Positions 34,312-43,390 are shown, counted from the stretch's first letter. The stretch is 48,956 bases of DNA from Allomuricauda sp. (GCA_017795045.1 CP051244.1:1621724-1670679), one strand, 5' to 3'. Numbers and translations are program-made. The notes: a model not told the origin generated them from the letters alone.

Positions 34312-35340
34312 TTATTTGATCAAGATGCTTTTATAGCGTTCCAAATTTTTCAGCGCAATTCCCGTTCCGCGAACCACAGCTCGCAAGGGGTCTTCCGCAA
34401 TATATACGGGAAGGTCTGTTTTTTGGGAAAGTCTTCTGTCCAATCCACGGAGCATGGAGCCACCACCGGCCAAATAAATTCCGGTGTTGTAAATATCGGC
34501 GGCAAGCTCGGGAGGGGTTTGCGATAGTGTTTCCATTACAGCATCTTCAACCCGTAAAATACTTTTGTCCAAGGCTTTGGCTATTTCTCGATAGGAAACC
34601 TGAACTTGTTTGGGTTTTCCGGTCAATAGGTCCCTTCCTTGAATGGACTTGTCCTCTGGAGGGGACTTTAAATCTTCAGTGGCACTACCAATTTCAATTT
34701 TTATCGCTTCAGCGGTAGTCTCCCCTACATAGAGATTGTGCTGGGTGCGCATGTAATAAATAATGTCGTTGGTGAACACATCGCCCGCAATTTTCACCGA
34801 TTTATCACAGACAATACCCCCCAAGGCAATTACCGCAATCTCGGTGGTACCCCCACCGATGTCAACGATCATGTTTCCTTTGGGCTGCATAATATCCAAT
34901 CCAATACCAATGGCTGCGGCCATGGGCTCATGGATAAGGTATACTTCCTTGCCATTTACCCTTTCCGCAGATTCCCGAACCGCTCGCATCTCCACTTCGG
35001 TGATACCGGAAGGGATGCAAATGACCATTCGCAATGCTGGCGGGAACCACTTTTTCTTTAAGGCCGGAATGTTCTTGATGAACATATTGATCATCTTTTC
35101 CGAAGCATCAAAGTCGGCGATAACCCCGTCCTTCAACGGCCGTATGGTCTTTATGTTTTCATGGGTTTTCCCCTGCATCATGTTGGCTTCGCGCCCCACC
35201 GCGATGATTTTTCCAGACACGCGATCCCTTGCCACAATGGAAGGGCTGTCCACCACCACCTTATCCAAGTGGATGATCAGGGTATTTGCAGTACCAAGGT
35301 CAATGGCAATTTCCTCGGTCATGAAATCAAAAAATCCCAT
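34312..35340 (-). CDS. mreB: Rod-shape-determining actin homologue MreB
   Basis: MreB forms membrane-bound filaments that orient wall synthesis. The 342-aa length is standard. The phosphate-1 loop IDLGTANTLIIHL is near the N-terminus. The adenosine-binding and phosphate-2 motifs include GNMIVDIGGGTTEIAVIALGGIVC, KIEIGSA and GIYLAGGGSMLRGLDRRLSQ. The N-terminal MGFFDFMTEE replaces the usual short amphipathic membrane-targeting helix. The gene begins 55 nt after purH, from which it is separated by a small perfect hairpin. Confidence 0.97.
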   Translation of the reverse strand: MGFFDFMTEEIAIDLGTANTLIIHLDKVVVDSPSIVARDRVSGKIIAVGREANMMQGKTHENIKTIRPLKDGVIADFDASEKMINMFIKNIPALKKKWFPPALRMVICIPSGITEVEMRAVRESAERVNGKEVYLIHEPMAAAIGIGLDIMQPKGNMIVDIGGGTTEIAVIALGGIVCDKSVKIAGDVFTNDIIYYMRTQHNLYVGETTAEAIKIEIGSATEDLKSPPEDKSIQGRDLLTGKPKQVQVSYREIAKALDKSILRVEDAVMETLSQTPPELAADIYNTGIYLAGGGSMLRGLDRRLSQKTDLPVYIAEDPLRAVVRGTGIALKNLERYKSILIK

Positions 35341-35364
35341 AAAAAGCGTTTATTTTCGGATTAA

Positions 35365-35380
35365 CGGTAAAAAATTACCG
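35365..35380. repeat. Hairpin between purH and mreB
   Basis: CGGTAA (35365-35370) and TTACCG (35375-35380) form a perfect 6-bp dyad around AAAA. On the minus strand it is not followed by a T run, so it is a weak terminator at best and may allow read-through from purH into the mre operon. Confidence 0.45.
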
Positions 35381-35395
35381 GCTAATGTACTAAAA

Positions 35396-36928
35396 TTAAT
35401 GTTTAAAATGCCGTGTGCCTGTCATTACCATGGCCATTCCGTTTTCATTGCAATAATCAATGCTCAATTGATCTTTGATGGAGCCCCCGGGCTGGATGAC
35501 ACTTTTAATGCCTGCCTTGTCTGCAATCTCCACACAATCCGGGAAAGGGAAAAAGGCATCACTGGCCATTACGGCACCGTTTAAATCAAAATTGAACGAC
35601 CCTGCTTTATGGATGGCTTGGTTCAAAGCGTCTACACGTGAAGTCTGACCGGTTCCACTGGCGCACAGTTGTTTGTTCTTGGCCAAAACAATAGTGTTAC
35701 TCTTGGTGTGCTTGCACAATTTGGAAGCGAAAATCAAATCTTCGATTTCGTCTGAGGTCGGTTTTTTATCTGTAACAGGATTCAAGTCCTCTTTTGCATC
35801 GGTTTTGGAATCTTTGTCCTGTACCAAGAATCCATTCAAACAAGTGCGGACCAAAGTCTCTGGTAGGCTCACTTGGTTTTGGACGAGGATGATACGGTTC
35901 TTTTTTCCTTTGAGGGTTTCCAACGCCTCATCCGAATAGCTTGGTGCAATGACTACTTCGCAGAACAGATTGTGAATCTCTTCGGCAGTTGGAGCATCAA
36001 TTTCAACGTTGGAAATCAAAATACCGCCAAAGGCAGAGACCGGGTCACCGGCCAAGGCATCCACATAGGCTTGTTTGATGGTGCTTCGGGTAGCAAGCCC
36101 ACAGGCATTGTTATGTTTTAAAATGGCAAAAGTGGGGTCATCATTCACAAATTCCCCCATCAGGTTAACCGCGGCATCCACATCCAAGAGATTGTTATAG
36201 GAAAGCTCCTTGCCGTGCAGTTTGGTGAACATGGCATCAAAATCCCCAAAGAAGAATCCTTTCTGGTGAGGGTTTTCACCATAGCGCAGTACTTGTCCTT
36301 TGGTTTCACTGATTTTGAGTACAGTTTCTTCCTTTTCCGCATTGAAATAGTTGAAAATGGCCGTGTCATAATGCGAGGAAACGTTGAACGCTTTAGCGGC
36401 AAAACGCTTGCGGTCTTCCAACGTGGTAGTACCGTTTCCTTCGGAAATGACGTTGAGGAAGTCTTCGTAATCTTCCATGGAAGAAACGCAGAGTACATCC
36501 TTGAAGTTTTTGGCAGCGGCCCTGATCAAGGAGATACCGCCGATATCGATTTTCTCGATAATATCTTGTTCCGAAGCCCCACTGGCCACGGTTTTTTCAA
36601 AAGGGTAGAGGTCCACGATGACGATGTCCAATTGGGGAATGTCAAATTCCTGCATTTGGGCCACGTCGCTTTCGTTGTCCTGTCTATTTAAAATGCCGCC
36701 GAACACTTTAGGGTGCAATGTCTTCACCCGTCCACCTAGAATGGAAGGGTAGCTGGTAACATCTTCCACGGGTACCACATCGATACCGAGATTGCGGATA
36801 AATGTTTCGGTTCCTCCTGTGGAATAGAGGGTTACGCCGAGTTCGTCCAATTTTTTAACGATGGGCTCCAAACCATCTTTGTGGAATACGGAAATCAGTG
36901 CAGCGGAGGCTTTTTTGGCAGTCTTCAT
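35396..36928 (-). CDS. purH: Bifunctional AICAR transformylase / IMP cyclohydrolase
   Basis: PurH carries out the last two steps of IMP synthesis in the cytosol. The preferred ATG at 36928 gives 510 aa starting MKTAKKASAALISVFHKDGLEP. A TTG six codons earlier is less likely. The N-terminal cyclohydrolase domain shows LYSTGGTETFI, SYPSILGGRVKTLHPKVFGGIL and DLYPFEKTV. The transformylase domain shows LRYGENPHQKGFF, FAILKHNNACGLA, DPVSAFGGI and the C-terminal MASDAFFPFPDCVEIADKAGI...IQPGGSIKD..MVMTGTRHFKH. Length and motifs are complete. It has its own -7 box and lies upstream of mreB on the same strand. Confidence 0.97.
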   Translation of the reverse strand: MKTAKKASAALISVFHKDGLEPIVKKLDELGVTLYSTGGTETFIRNLGIDVVPVEDVTSYPSILGGRVKTLHPKVFGGILNRQDNESDVAQMQEFDIPQLDIVIVDLYPFEKTVASGASEQDIIEKIDIGGISLIRAAAKNFKDVLCVSSMEDYEDFLNVISEGNGTTTLEDRKRFAAKAFNVSSHYDTAIFNYFNAEKEETVLKISETKGQVLRYGENPHQKGFFFGDFDAMFTKLHGKELSYNNLLDVDAAVNLMGEFVNDDPTFAILKHNNACGLATRSTIKQAYVDALAGDPVSAFGGILISNVEIDAPTAEEIHNLFCEVVIAPSYSDEALETLKGKKNRIILVQNQVSLPETLVRTCLNGFLVQDKDSKTDAKEDLNPVTDKKPTSDEIEDLIFASKLCKHTKSNTIVLAKNKQLCASGTGQTSRVDALNQAIHKAGSFNFDLNGAVMASDAFFPFPDCVEIADKAGIKSVIQPGGSIKDQLSIDYCNENGMAMVMTGTRHFKH

Positions 36929-36959
36929 TGGTGTCTTAAAAATCAATTTCTTAAGCCCA

Positions 36960-36967
36960 CAAAAGTA
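36960..36967 (-). promoter_or_regulatory. -7 box of purH
   Basis: TACTTTTG on the minus strand is a perfect TAnnTTTG, 31 nt upstream of the chosen purH ATG. No good -33 TTG is at 19 nt. Confidence 0.45.
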
Positions 36968-37018
36968 CTTGTTTTGTTGCTAAAAAGTAGAATGGGTTAT
37001 CAACAAAATGGAGGAGTT

Positions 37019-37471
37019 TTACAGAATTTCGGCCACTTTTTTGTTGATGAATTCCAAAAACCGCTCATCCTCCTCGGAAAAGGGGTCCGGGGTGTTGGAA
37101 TCGATATCGATTTGCCCCACATTTTCCCCATTCACAAACAAGGGAACCACAATTTCCGCTTTAACGGTAATGCTGCAGGCAATATAGTTGTCCTGCGCAG
37201 CCACATCGGGAACCACAAAGTTTTGGTTGCTCACCGCCACTTGCCCACAAATACCTTTGCCAAATGGAATGATTGTATGGTCCGTGGGTGCACCGGCATA
37301 GGGACCCAATTTTAGTTCCTCCTTGTCCCCATTTTTGAAGTAAAACCCCACCCAATCGTAATAGGGCACTTTACTGCGCAATAATTCACAAATTTCACCC
37401 AAGCGGGTGTCCACGGTTTTGGAATCATCGGTTATGATGGAAAGTACTTTGGGTTGAAGGGTTGCCAACAT
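37019..37471 (-). CDS. GAF-domain protein, free methionine-R-sulfoxide reductase-like
   Basis: The ATG at 37471 gives 150 aa, the usual size for single-domain fRMsr/YebR proteins. Longer in-frame starts add a basic leader beyond the promoter. The GAF core is clear: YYDWVGFYFKNGDKEELKLGPYAG, then PFGKGICGQVAVSNQNFVVPDV, DNYIACS and EIVVPLFVNGENVGQIDIDS. Two cysteines match the fRMsr positions, Cys75 (GICG) and Cys99 (IACS), spaced 24 residues apart as in characterised enzymes. The third, expected about ten residues before Cys75, is replaced by His65. It may still reduce free Met-R-O, but the missing cysteine makes the activity uncertain. Confidence 0.78.
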   Translation of the reverse strand: MLATLQPKVLSIITDDSKTVDTRLGEICELLRSKVPYYDWVGFYFKNGDKEELKLGPYAGAPTDHTIIPFGKGICGQVAVSNQNFVVPDVAAQDNYIACSITVKAEIVVPLFVNGENVGQIDIDSNTPDPFSEEDERFLEFINKKVAEIL

Positions 37472-37485
37472 ACATCTATTTTTTG

Positions 37486-37493
37486 CAAAGGTA
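37486..37493 (-). promoter_or_regulatory. -7 box of the GAF/fRMsr-like gene
   Basis: TACCTTTG on the minus strand is a perfect TAnnTTTG, 14 nt upstream of the ATG at 37471. This supports that start, because longer ORF versions would begin upstream of the promoter. A TTTG lies 23 nt further up, a long spacer. Confidence 0.5.
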
Positions 37494-37586
37494 TGGAATA
37501 GGGGTTTTGTCCGATGCAAAGCCATAAACTTACTGGACTGTATTTTTAAACTTCTGTTAAACAAAACAATAAATCACCAAATTTTG

Positions 37587-37594
37587 TAGTTTTG
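37587..37594 (+). promoter_or_regulatory. -7 box of the metal-efflux operon
   Basis: TAGTTTTG is a perfect TAnnTTTG ending only 7 nt before the ATG at 37602, so the predicted transcript start almost coincides with the start codon. No convincing -33 element is at 19 nt, which fits a regulated promoter. Confidence 0.5.
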
Positions 37595-37601
37595 TAGGGA
37601 A

Positions 37602-37988
37602 ATGAAACAGGTTTTTCATCAAATTATGTCGTCTGTAATGGCCCTTTTGGTCTTGGCCTCAACGGTTTCTTGGACCGTGGACAAGCATATTTGTATGGGT
37701 AAAGTACAGGATATTTCCTTTTTTGCCCATGCGGATGATTGCGGTATGGACATGGAGATGGAAAAATCTTGCTGCGATGAAGAATCATTTACGGTTCAAG
37801 GTCAGGATGACCTAAAAATCTCCTTTGATGATTTTAGTGTTGGACAACAGCTGTTTTTGGTAAGCTTTGTCCATTCCTATTTTTATCTTTTTGAAGACAA
37901 GGTGGAGGAAGTAAGTTCTTTTAGGGACTACGCCCCACCCCCACTGATACAGGACGTCCAAGTGCTGCATCAGACTTTCCTCATTTGA
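37602..37988 (+). CDS. HYC_CC_PP-family protein of the metal-efflux operon
   Basis: The 128-aa protein has an N-terminal membrane or signal helix (VMALLVLASTVSW) and the three sequence marks that name the family. The HYC position is His29-Ile-Cys31 in DKHICMG, a CC pair is at 57-58 (SCCDEE), and a proline run is near the C-terminus (YAPPPL). Cys47 and a methionine-rich stretch (CGMDMEMEK) add further soft-metal ligands. The family is Bacteroidota-specific, of unknown function, and often next to metal RND pumps. Binding of Cu+ or Ag+ in the periplasm is a reasonable inference. It heads the operon, 91 nt before cusA. Confidence 0.85.
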   Translation: MKQVFHQIMSSVMALLVLASTVSWTVDKHICMGKVQDISFFAHADDCGMDMEMEKSCCDEESFTVQGQDDLKISFDDFSVGQQLFLVSFVHSYFYLFEDKVEEVSSFRDYAPPPLIQDVQVLHQTFLI

Positions 37989-38008
37989 TTTAACATTGGT
38001 TGATTGTA

Positions 38009-38051
38009 CCCGACCCCTTGTGGTTGGGCGTGCCCATTTATGCACTTTTTT
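38009..38051 (+). other. Hairpin-bearing spacer between the HYC_CC_PP gene and cusA
   Basis: CCCGACC (38009-38015) pairs with GGTTGGG (38022-38028), with one G-T pair. A second short hairpin GTGC/GCAC (38030-38033, 38042-38045) is followed by six T. It could attenuate or process the message before cusA. Confidence 0.4.
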
Positions 38052-38079
38052 CTGATCCAATTGTTTAAATCAAACCTTT

Positions 38080-41000
38080 ATGCTGAACAAGAGCATCAAA
38101 TTTCTCATAGAGAACAAATTAGTGGCCGTTTTACTCCTAGTCCTATTTGTAGGTTGGGGTACGGTGAACATTCCATTTGACTGGGACACTGGATTTCTTC
38201 CCAAGAACCCTGTCGCAGTGGATGCTATCCCCGATATTGGGGAAAACCAACAGATTGTGTTTACCCAGTGGCCCGGACGGTCACCCCAAGACATGGAAGA
38301 TCAGGTCACCTATCCGTTGACCACTTCGTTGTTGGGTATCCCTGGAGTAAAGACCATACGGAGTTCTTCCATGTTTGGACTGTCCAGTATCTACATCATT
38401 TTTGAGGAAGATGTGGAATTCTATTGGAGCCGAAGCCGTATTCTTGAAAAACTGAATTCCTTGCCCAGTAATCTTTTGCCCAGTGGGGTAAATCCGGCAT
38501 TGGGCCCGGATGCCACTGCCTTGGGACAGATTTTCTGGTACACCTTGGAAGGACGGGACGAAGAAGGCAATGTTACCGGCGGATGGGATTTACAGGAACT
38601 GAGAAGCGTTCAGGATTACTATGTAAAGTATGCCCTGTCATCGGCCAGTGGAGTTTCTGAAGTCGCCTCCATTGGTGGATTTGTGCAGGAATACCAAATT
38701 GATGTAAATCCAGAATTGCTGAAACAGTACAAGATTGGCCTGGATCAAGTGGTAAAGGCCATAAAGCAGAGCAATCGGGATATTGGGGCACAGACCTTGG
38801 AAATTAACAAGGCAGAATATTTGGTCCGTGGACTGGGATACATCAAATCCTTGGAAGACATTAAAAATGCTGTGGTCACTTCAACGGATTATACCTCCAT
38901 AAGAGTGCAGGATGTTGCCCATGTTTCGTTGGGGCCGGCTGTTCGAAGGGGTATTTTGGACAAGGAAGGTGCCGAGGTGGTCGGTGGTGCCGTGGTGGCA
39001 CGATATGGGGCCAATCCCTTGGAAGTCATCAATAATGTAAAGGAGAAAATAAAGGAGCTCAGCGCCGGATTGCCTTCCAAGGAATTAAAGGATGGCACTA
39101 CATCGCAATTGACCATCGTTCCGTTTTATGATCGCACGGAACTCATTCAAGAAACCTTGGGGACTTTAAATGAAGCGCTGACTTTGGAAATTCTGATCAC
39201 CATTTTGGTGATTGTGGTAATGGTCTTCAACCTGAGGGCATCCTTATTGATTTCAGGACTCTTGCCCGTAGCGGTACTCATGGTCTTCATTTCCATGAAG
39301 CTGTTTGGGGTGGATGCAAATATCGTGGCCCTTTCCGGAATTGCCATCGCCATTGGTACCATGGTCGATGTTGGGGTTATCCTTTCCGAAAACATTATCC
39401 GGCATCGGGATGAGAACACCCAAAACCTACCCATAAATACGGTAGTCTACAATGCCACATCAGAAGTTTCTGGAGCCATATTGACCGCCGTGCTGACCAC
39501 GATTATCAGTTTTATCCCGGTATTTACCATGGTAGGGGCAGAGGGGAAATTGTTCCGTCCATTGGCATTTACCAAGACCATGGCCTTGGCAGCTTCGGTA
39601 ATTGTGGCCCTGTTTCTGATTCCGCCGTTTGCGGCCATCATTTTCAAACGAAAACCGCAGGGGCCTCTCCTAAAATACATTTGGAACGGAGTACTTATGA
39701 CTTTGGGATTGATAGCTATTGTTTTTGGACAATGGCTTGGCCTGACCTTGGTGGCTTTTGGGGTTTTGGGCATTTTAAGATTGAAAGAGATGGTGTCTGA
39801 AAAAGAGGTTACGTGGCTCAATGTGGTCATTTGCATCACCACCATTCTGTTTTTATTGGCTACCTATTGGAGACCCCTTGGCTTTGATAGGAGCATAGCC
39901 ATTAACCTAACTTTTGTGGGGTTGATTTGTGGGGTACTGTTGGGCGTGTTCTATCTATTCCGAAAATACTATCACCGCATATTGTTGTGGGCATTGGAGA
40001 ACAAACTGCTCTTCCTTTCAATTCCTACGGTGATTGTGGTCTTCGGGTTTTTGATCATGCGTAACACAGGTCAAGAATTTATGCCCTCCCTTAACGAAGG
40101 CTCTTTTCTGTTGATGCCCACCTCGCTCCCACATGCAGGGGTAGAGGAAAATAAAAGGGTGTTGCAGCAGTTGGATATGGCCGTGGCCACAATCCCGGAA
40201 GTTCAAACCGTAGTGGGAAAATCGGGAAGGACCGAATCGGCTTTGGACCCTGCCCCGCTCTCCATGTACGAAAATGTGATCCAATATCGCTCCGAATATG
40301 AAAAAAACCAGACAGGTACTCCACAGCGTTTTAAGGTAAATAAAGACGGCTATTTTGTATTGAAGAACGGAAAAGTGGCCGCCAATCCCAATCTCAAAGT
40401 TCAGAATGAAGCAAATTACGCAAGTTCACATGTGAGCGAACCGCTTCGTATTGATAGGAACCTACTGGTTGCTGATTCCAATGGGGAATATTTTAGGAAT
40501 TGGCGTCCAGAGATTAAAAGCCCGGATGACATTTGGGATGAGATTGTGAAGGTGACCCGATTGCCAGGAATTACTTCGGCCCCCAAATTGCAGCCTATTG
40601 AAACCCGTTTGGTAATGCTTCAAACTGGAATGCGCGCTCCCATGGGAATCAAGGTCAAGGGACAGGATTTGAAAGAAATCGAGGCGTTTGGATTGCAGTT
40701 GGAGGCCATCCTCAAAGAAGCTGATGGGGTAAAGGACGAGGCTGTTTTTGCCGATCGCATTGTGGGTAAACCCTATTTGCTAATTGATATCGACCGTGAA
40801 AAGTTGGTGCGATACGGCGTGGTCATTGAAGATGTACAGCAAATTCTTGAGGTGGCCATTGGCGGTATGACTTTGACCCAGACCGTTGAAGGAAGGGAAC
40901 GTTATGGGGTTCGGGTGCGCTATCCGAGGGAACTTAGGGAAAATCCAACAGATATTGGCAATATTTATGTGCCGGTGGAAAAGGGCAACCCGGTTCCGTT

Positions 41001-41817
41001 GAGCGAATTGGTTACCATCAAATACGAACAAGGTCCGCAGGTCATTAAAAGTGAAGATACCTTTTTGGTGGGCTATGTTCTTTTTGATAAGCTGGATGGT
41101 TTTGCGGAAGTGGCTGTGGTGGAAAATGCCCAAGCCAAGATTTTGGAAAAAATTGATAGTGGTGCATTGGTGGTACCCAAGGGAATCAGTTATCAGTTCA
41201 CTGGGACCTATGAAAACCAACTTCGGGCAGAAAAAACATTGTCTGTAGTGGTGCCCTTGGCCCTATTGATCATTTTCCTCATCCTATATTTCCAATTTAG
41301 GTCCGTAGCCACTTCCTTGATGGTGTTCACAGGGATTGCAGTGGCCTTTGCCGGTGGGTTTTTAATGATATGGCTATATGGTCAGGATTGGTTCTTGAAC
41401 TTCAACTTTTTTGGTGAAAATCTACGGGATCTCTTCCAAATGCATCCCATTAATCTGAGTGTTGCGGTTTGGGTAGGGTTCATTGCCCTTTTTGGAATTG
41501 CTACGGACGACGGTGTGGTCATGGCCACCTATTTAACGCAGACCTTTCGAAAAAACACCCCTACCTCATTGGAAGCTATCAGGGAATCGGTTTTGGAAGC
41601 GGGGGAGAAGCGTATTAGACCGTGTTTAATGACCACGGCGACCACCATTTTGGCCCTTTTACCTGTGTTGACGAGTACCGGACGGGGAAGCGATATTATG
41701 ATTCCCATGGCCATTCCCAGTTTTGGGGGAATGCTGATCGCATTGATCACCCTATTCGTAGTGCCTGTATTGTTTAGTTGGAAAAGCGAATGGCAACTTA
41801 AAATGCAAAATCGATGA
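38080..41817 (+). CDS. cusA: CusA/CzcA-family heavy-metal RND efflux pump
   Basis: The proton-driven inner-membrane pump of a tripartite metal exporter is 1245 aa, about 200 longer than Escherichia coli CusA. The N-terminal part has QIVFTQWPGRSPQDMEDQVTYPL and SSMFGLSSIYIIFEE. The membrane-domain relay region is IAIAIGTMVDVGVILSENIIRHRDE. A methionine-bearing cleft segment is LVMLQTGMRAPMGIKV, matching the CusA metal-site neighbourhood. The C-terminal GIATDDGVVMATYL and GSDIMIPMAIPSFGGM end the protein. Extra segments occur at about 530-630 (four added membrane helices) and 744-808 (periplasmic insert). The next gene starts in its stop (ATGA overlap). Motifs favour Cu+/Ag+ over Zn/Co/Cd. Confidence 0.93.
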   Translation: MLNKSIKFLIENKLVAVLLLVLFVGWGTVNIPFDWDTGFLPKNPVAVDAIPDIGENQQIVFTQWPGRSPQDMEDQVTYPLTTSLLGIPGVKTIRSSSMFGLSSIYIIFEEDVEFYWSRSRILEKLNSLPSNLLPSGVNPALGPDATALGQIFWYTLEGRDEEGNVTGGWDLQELRSVQDYYVKYALSSASGVSEVASIGGFVQEYQIDVNPELLKQYKIGLDQVVKAIKQSNRDIGAQTLEINKAEYLVRGLGYIKSLEDIKNAVVTSTDYTSIRVQDVAHVSLGPAVRRGILDKEGAEVVGGAVVARYGANPLEVINNVKEKIKELSAGLPSKELKDGTTSQLTIVPFYDRTELIQETLGTLNEALTLEILITILVIVVMVFNLRASLLISGLLPVAVLMVFISMKLFGVDANIVALSGIAIAIGTMVDVGVILSENIIRHRDENTQNLPINTVVYNATSEVSGAILTAVLTTIISFIPVFTMVGAEGKLFRPLAFTKTMALAASVIVALFLIPPFAAIIFKRKPQGPLLKYIWNGVLMTLGLIAIVFGQWLGLTLVAFGVLGILRLKEMVSEKEVTWLNVVICITTILFLLATYWRPLGFDRSIAINLTFVGLICGVLLGVFYLFRKYYHRILLWALENKLLFLSIPTVIVVFGFLIMRNTGQEFMPSLNEGSFLLMPTSLPHAGVEENKRVLQQLDMAVATIPEVQTVVGKSGRTESALDPAPLSMYENVIQYRSEYEKNQTGTPQRFKVNKDGYFVLKNGKVAANPNLKVQNEANYASSHVSEPLRIDRNLLVADSNGEYFRNWRPEIKSPDDIWDEIVKVTRLPGITSAPKLQPIETRLVMLQTGMRAPMGIKVKGQDLKEIEAFGLQLEAILKEADGVKDEAVFADRIVGKPYLLIDIDREKLVRYGVVIEDVQQILEVAIGGMTLTQTVEGRERYGVRVRYPRELRENPTDIGNIYVPVEKGNPVPLSELVTIKYEQGPQVIKSEDTFLVGYVLFDKLDGFAEVAVVENAQAKILEKIDSGALVVPKGISYQFTGTYENQLRAEKTLSVVVPLALLIIFLILYFQFRSVATSLMVFTGIAVAFAGGFLMIWLYGQDWFLNFNFFGENLRDLFQMHPINLSVAVWVGFIALFGIATDDGVVMATYLTQTFRKNTPTSLEAIRESVLEAGEKRIRPCLMTTATTILALLPVLTSTGRGSDIMIPMAIPSFGGMLIALITLFVVPVLFSWKSEWQLKMQNR

Positions 41818-43034
41818 AAAAGAATCTCATTTTTATGGCATTTGCCCTTTTGACGGTTGGACTGAATGCCCAGACACTGGAGCTGTATCTTCAGGAGGCG
41901 GAGCAGAACAATCCACTGATTCAGGCTTTGGAACTGCGGTACAACATTGCCAAGGAAAAGGTGAGCGAGGTGAACACCTTGCCCAACACGACCATAGGCG
42001 CAGGCTATTTTGTAAGTGAACCTGAAACACGGACCGGTCCACAGCGAGCCCGATTTTCAGTATCACAGATGCTGCCTTGGTTCGGGACCATTACGGCCCG
42101 CGAAAACTACGCGAGCTCCATGGCAGAGACCGAGTATGTGGAGATTGCTATAGCCAAACGCAAATTGGCATTGTCCGTGGCCCAATCCTATTACCGATTG
42201 TATGCGCTGCAAGCAACACAAGGTAAGCTCGATGAGAATATTGCCTTGCTCAACACCTATGAACGCTTGGCCCTTACTTCCGTGGAAGTGGGAAAGGCTT
42301 CGGCAGTGGATGTGCTTAAACTTCAGATCAGACAGAACGAACTTCAACAACAAAAAGAAGTATTGCAGCAACAATACATCGCGGAACAGGCCGTGTTCAA
42401 CAACTTATTGAATCGGGATGAAAGTATTTTGGTTGAGGTGGCGGACGGAATGGATATCCCCGAGGAAGATCCCATTCTTGAAAAGGAAGCATTGGCCCTG
42501 AACCCGGAACTCCTCAAGTATGATCAATTATATGAATCCGTGGTGCAATCCGAACTCCTCAATCAGAAGGAGAATGCCCCAAGTCTCGGATTTGGGTTGG
42601 ACTATGTAACCGTTTCGGAACGGCCCGATATGAGTTTTAGCGACAATGGTAAGGACATTGTAATGCCCATGGTCACCCTTTCCATTCCCATTTTCAACAA
42701 TAAGTTCAAGTCCGTGACCAAGCAGAACCAATTGCGACAACAAGAGATCGAGCTACAAAAGCAAGAACGATTGAATGTGTTGGAAAACACTTTTGCAAAA
42801 GCACTTTCACAGCGTAACGAGGCCCGGATTGCCCATGCTATTCAGGCAAAAAATCTGGATCAGGCCAAGGATGCGGAGGAAATCCTCATCAAAAACTATG
42901 AAACGGGCACCATTGATTTCAATGATGTACTGGATATTCAAGAGTTGCAATTGAAATTTCAGCTCAATCAAATACAATCTGTGCAGATGTACTATGTGCA
43001 ATCAGCCCTAATCAATTATGTAATCAACAAGTAA
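41814..43034 (+). CDS. cusC: TolC-family outer-membrane channel of the metal efflux system
   Basis: The 406-aa protein has a signal peptide (LIFMAFALLTVGLNAQ). Two internally similar halves of long amphipathic helices follow: LELYLQEAEQNNPLIQALELRYNIAKEKV first, LNPELLKYDQLYESVVQSELLNQKENAP second, each with the NP start motif of OEP domains. Between them are strands such as TIGAGYFVSEP and SLGFGLDYVTV. It would form the outer-membrane duct joined to CusA by CusB. It is shorter than gamma-proteobacterial CusC and is not visibly a lipoprotein. The 4-nt overlap with cusA shows co-translation. Confidence 0.9.
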   Translation: MKKNLIFMAFALLTVGLNAQTLELYLQEAEQNNPLIQALELRYNIAKEKVSEVNTLPNTTIGAGYFVSEPETRTGPQRARFSVSQMLPWFGTITARENYASSMAETEYVEIAIAKRKLALSVAQSYYRLYALQATQGKLDENIALLNTYERLALTSVEVGKASAVDVLKLQIRQNELQQQKEVLQQQYIAEQAVFNNLLNRDESILVEVADGMDIPEEDPILEKEALALNPELLKYDQLYESVVQSELLNQKENAPSLGFGLDYVTVSERPDMSFSDNGKDIVMPMVTLSIPIFNNKFKSVTKQNQLRQQEIELQKQERLNVLENTFAKALSQRNEARIAHAIQAKNLDQAKDAEEILIKNYETGTIDFNDVLDIQELQLKFQLNQIQSVQMYYVQSALINYVINK

Positions 43035-43050
43035 TTTAATTTTAACAAAA

Positions 43051-43365
43051 ATGAGAACAAACATCAGAACAATTATCGGAATCGCATTTGCTTCAGCATT
43101 GGTATTGACCATATCTTGTAAGGGAAAAACAGAAGAGGCCAAAGAAACTTCAACGGAAGCGACTATGGATCATGAAGGGCATGATATGGACAACATGAAC
43201 GATATGGAAACCAAGGATACGCAAGGCAAGGAATATGCATCAGCCTATGTGTGTCCCATGCATTGTGAGGGCAGCGGTAGCGATACCGAAGGGAAATGTC
43301 CAACTTGTGGGATGACCTATGTTTTGAATACGGAGCACATGAAGGACGGGCATACCCATAATTAA
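43051..43365 (+). CDS. Small heavy-metal-binding-domain lipoprotein
   Basis: The 104-aa protein has a lipoprotein signal with lipobox TISC (Cys23). A linker rich in His, Met and Asp follows (DHEGHDMDNMNDMETKD). One heavy-metal-binding module ends the protein: CPMHCEG..., then CPTCGMTYV. The module's Cys-Pro-Met-His and Cys-Pro-x-Cys-Gly-Met recur in CopA and CusB of this locus. It probably buffers or delivers periplasmic copper or silver to the pump, as CusF does elsewhere, but it is unrelated to CusF in sequence. It is 16 nt behind the TolC gene and 25 nt before the regulator. Confidence 0.85.
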   Translation: MRTNIRTIIGIAFASALVLTISCKGKTEEAKETSTEATMDHEGHDMDNMNDMETKDTQGKEYASAYVCPMHCEGSGSDTEGKCPTCGMTYVLNTEHMKDGHTHN

Positions 43366-43390
43366 ACATTAAAAACCTTACCCATCCAAT

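Noticed and set aside
34763..35584. 273-aa plus-strand open frame opposite mreB and purH
   Set aside because: It lies wholly antisense to two well-conserved genes and crosses their boundary. Its composition is low in structure with no motif, and it is a codon-bias shadow.
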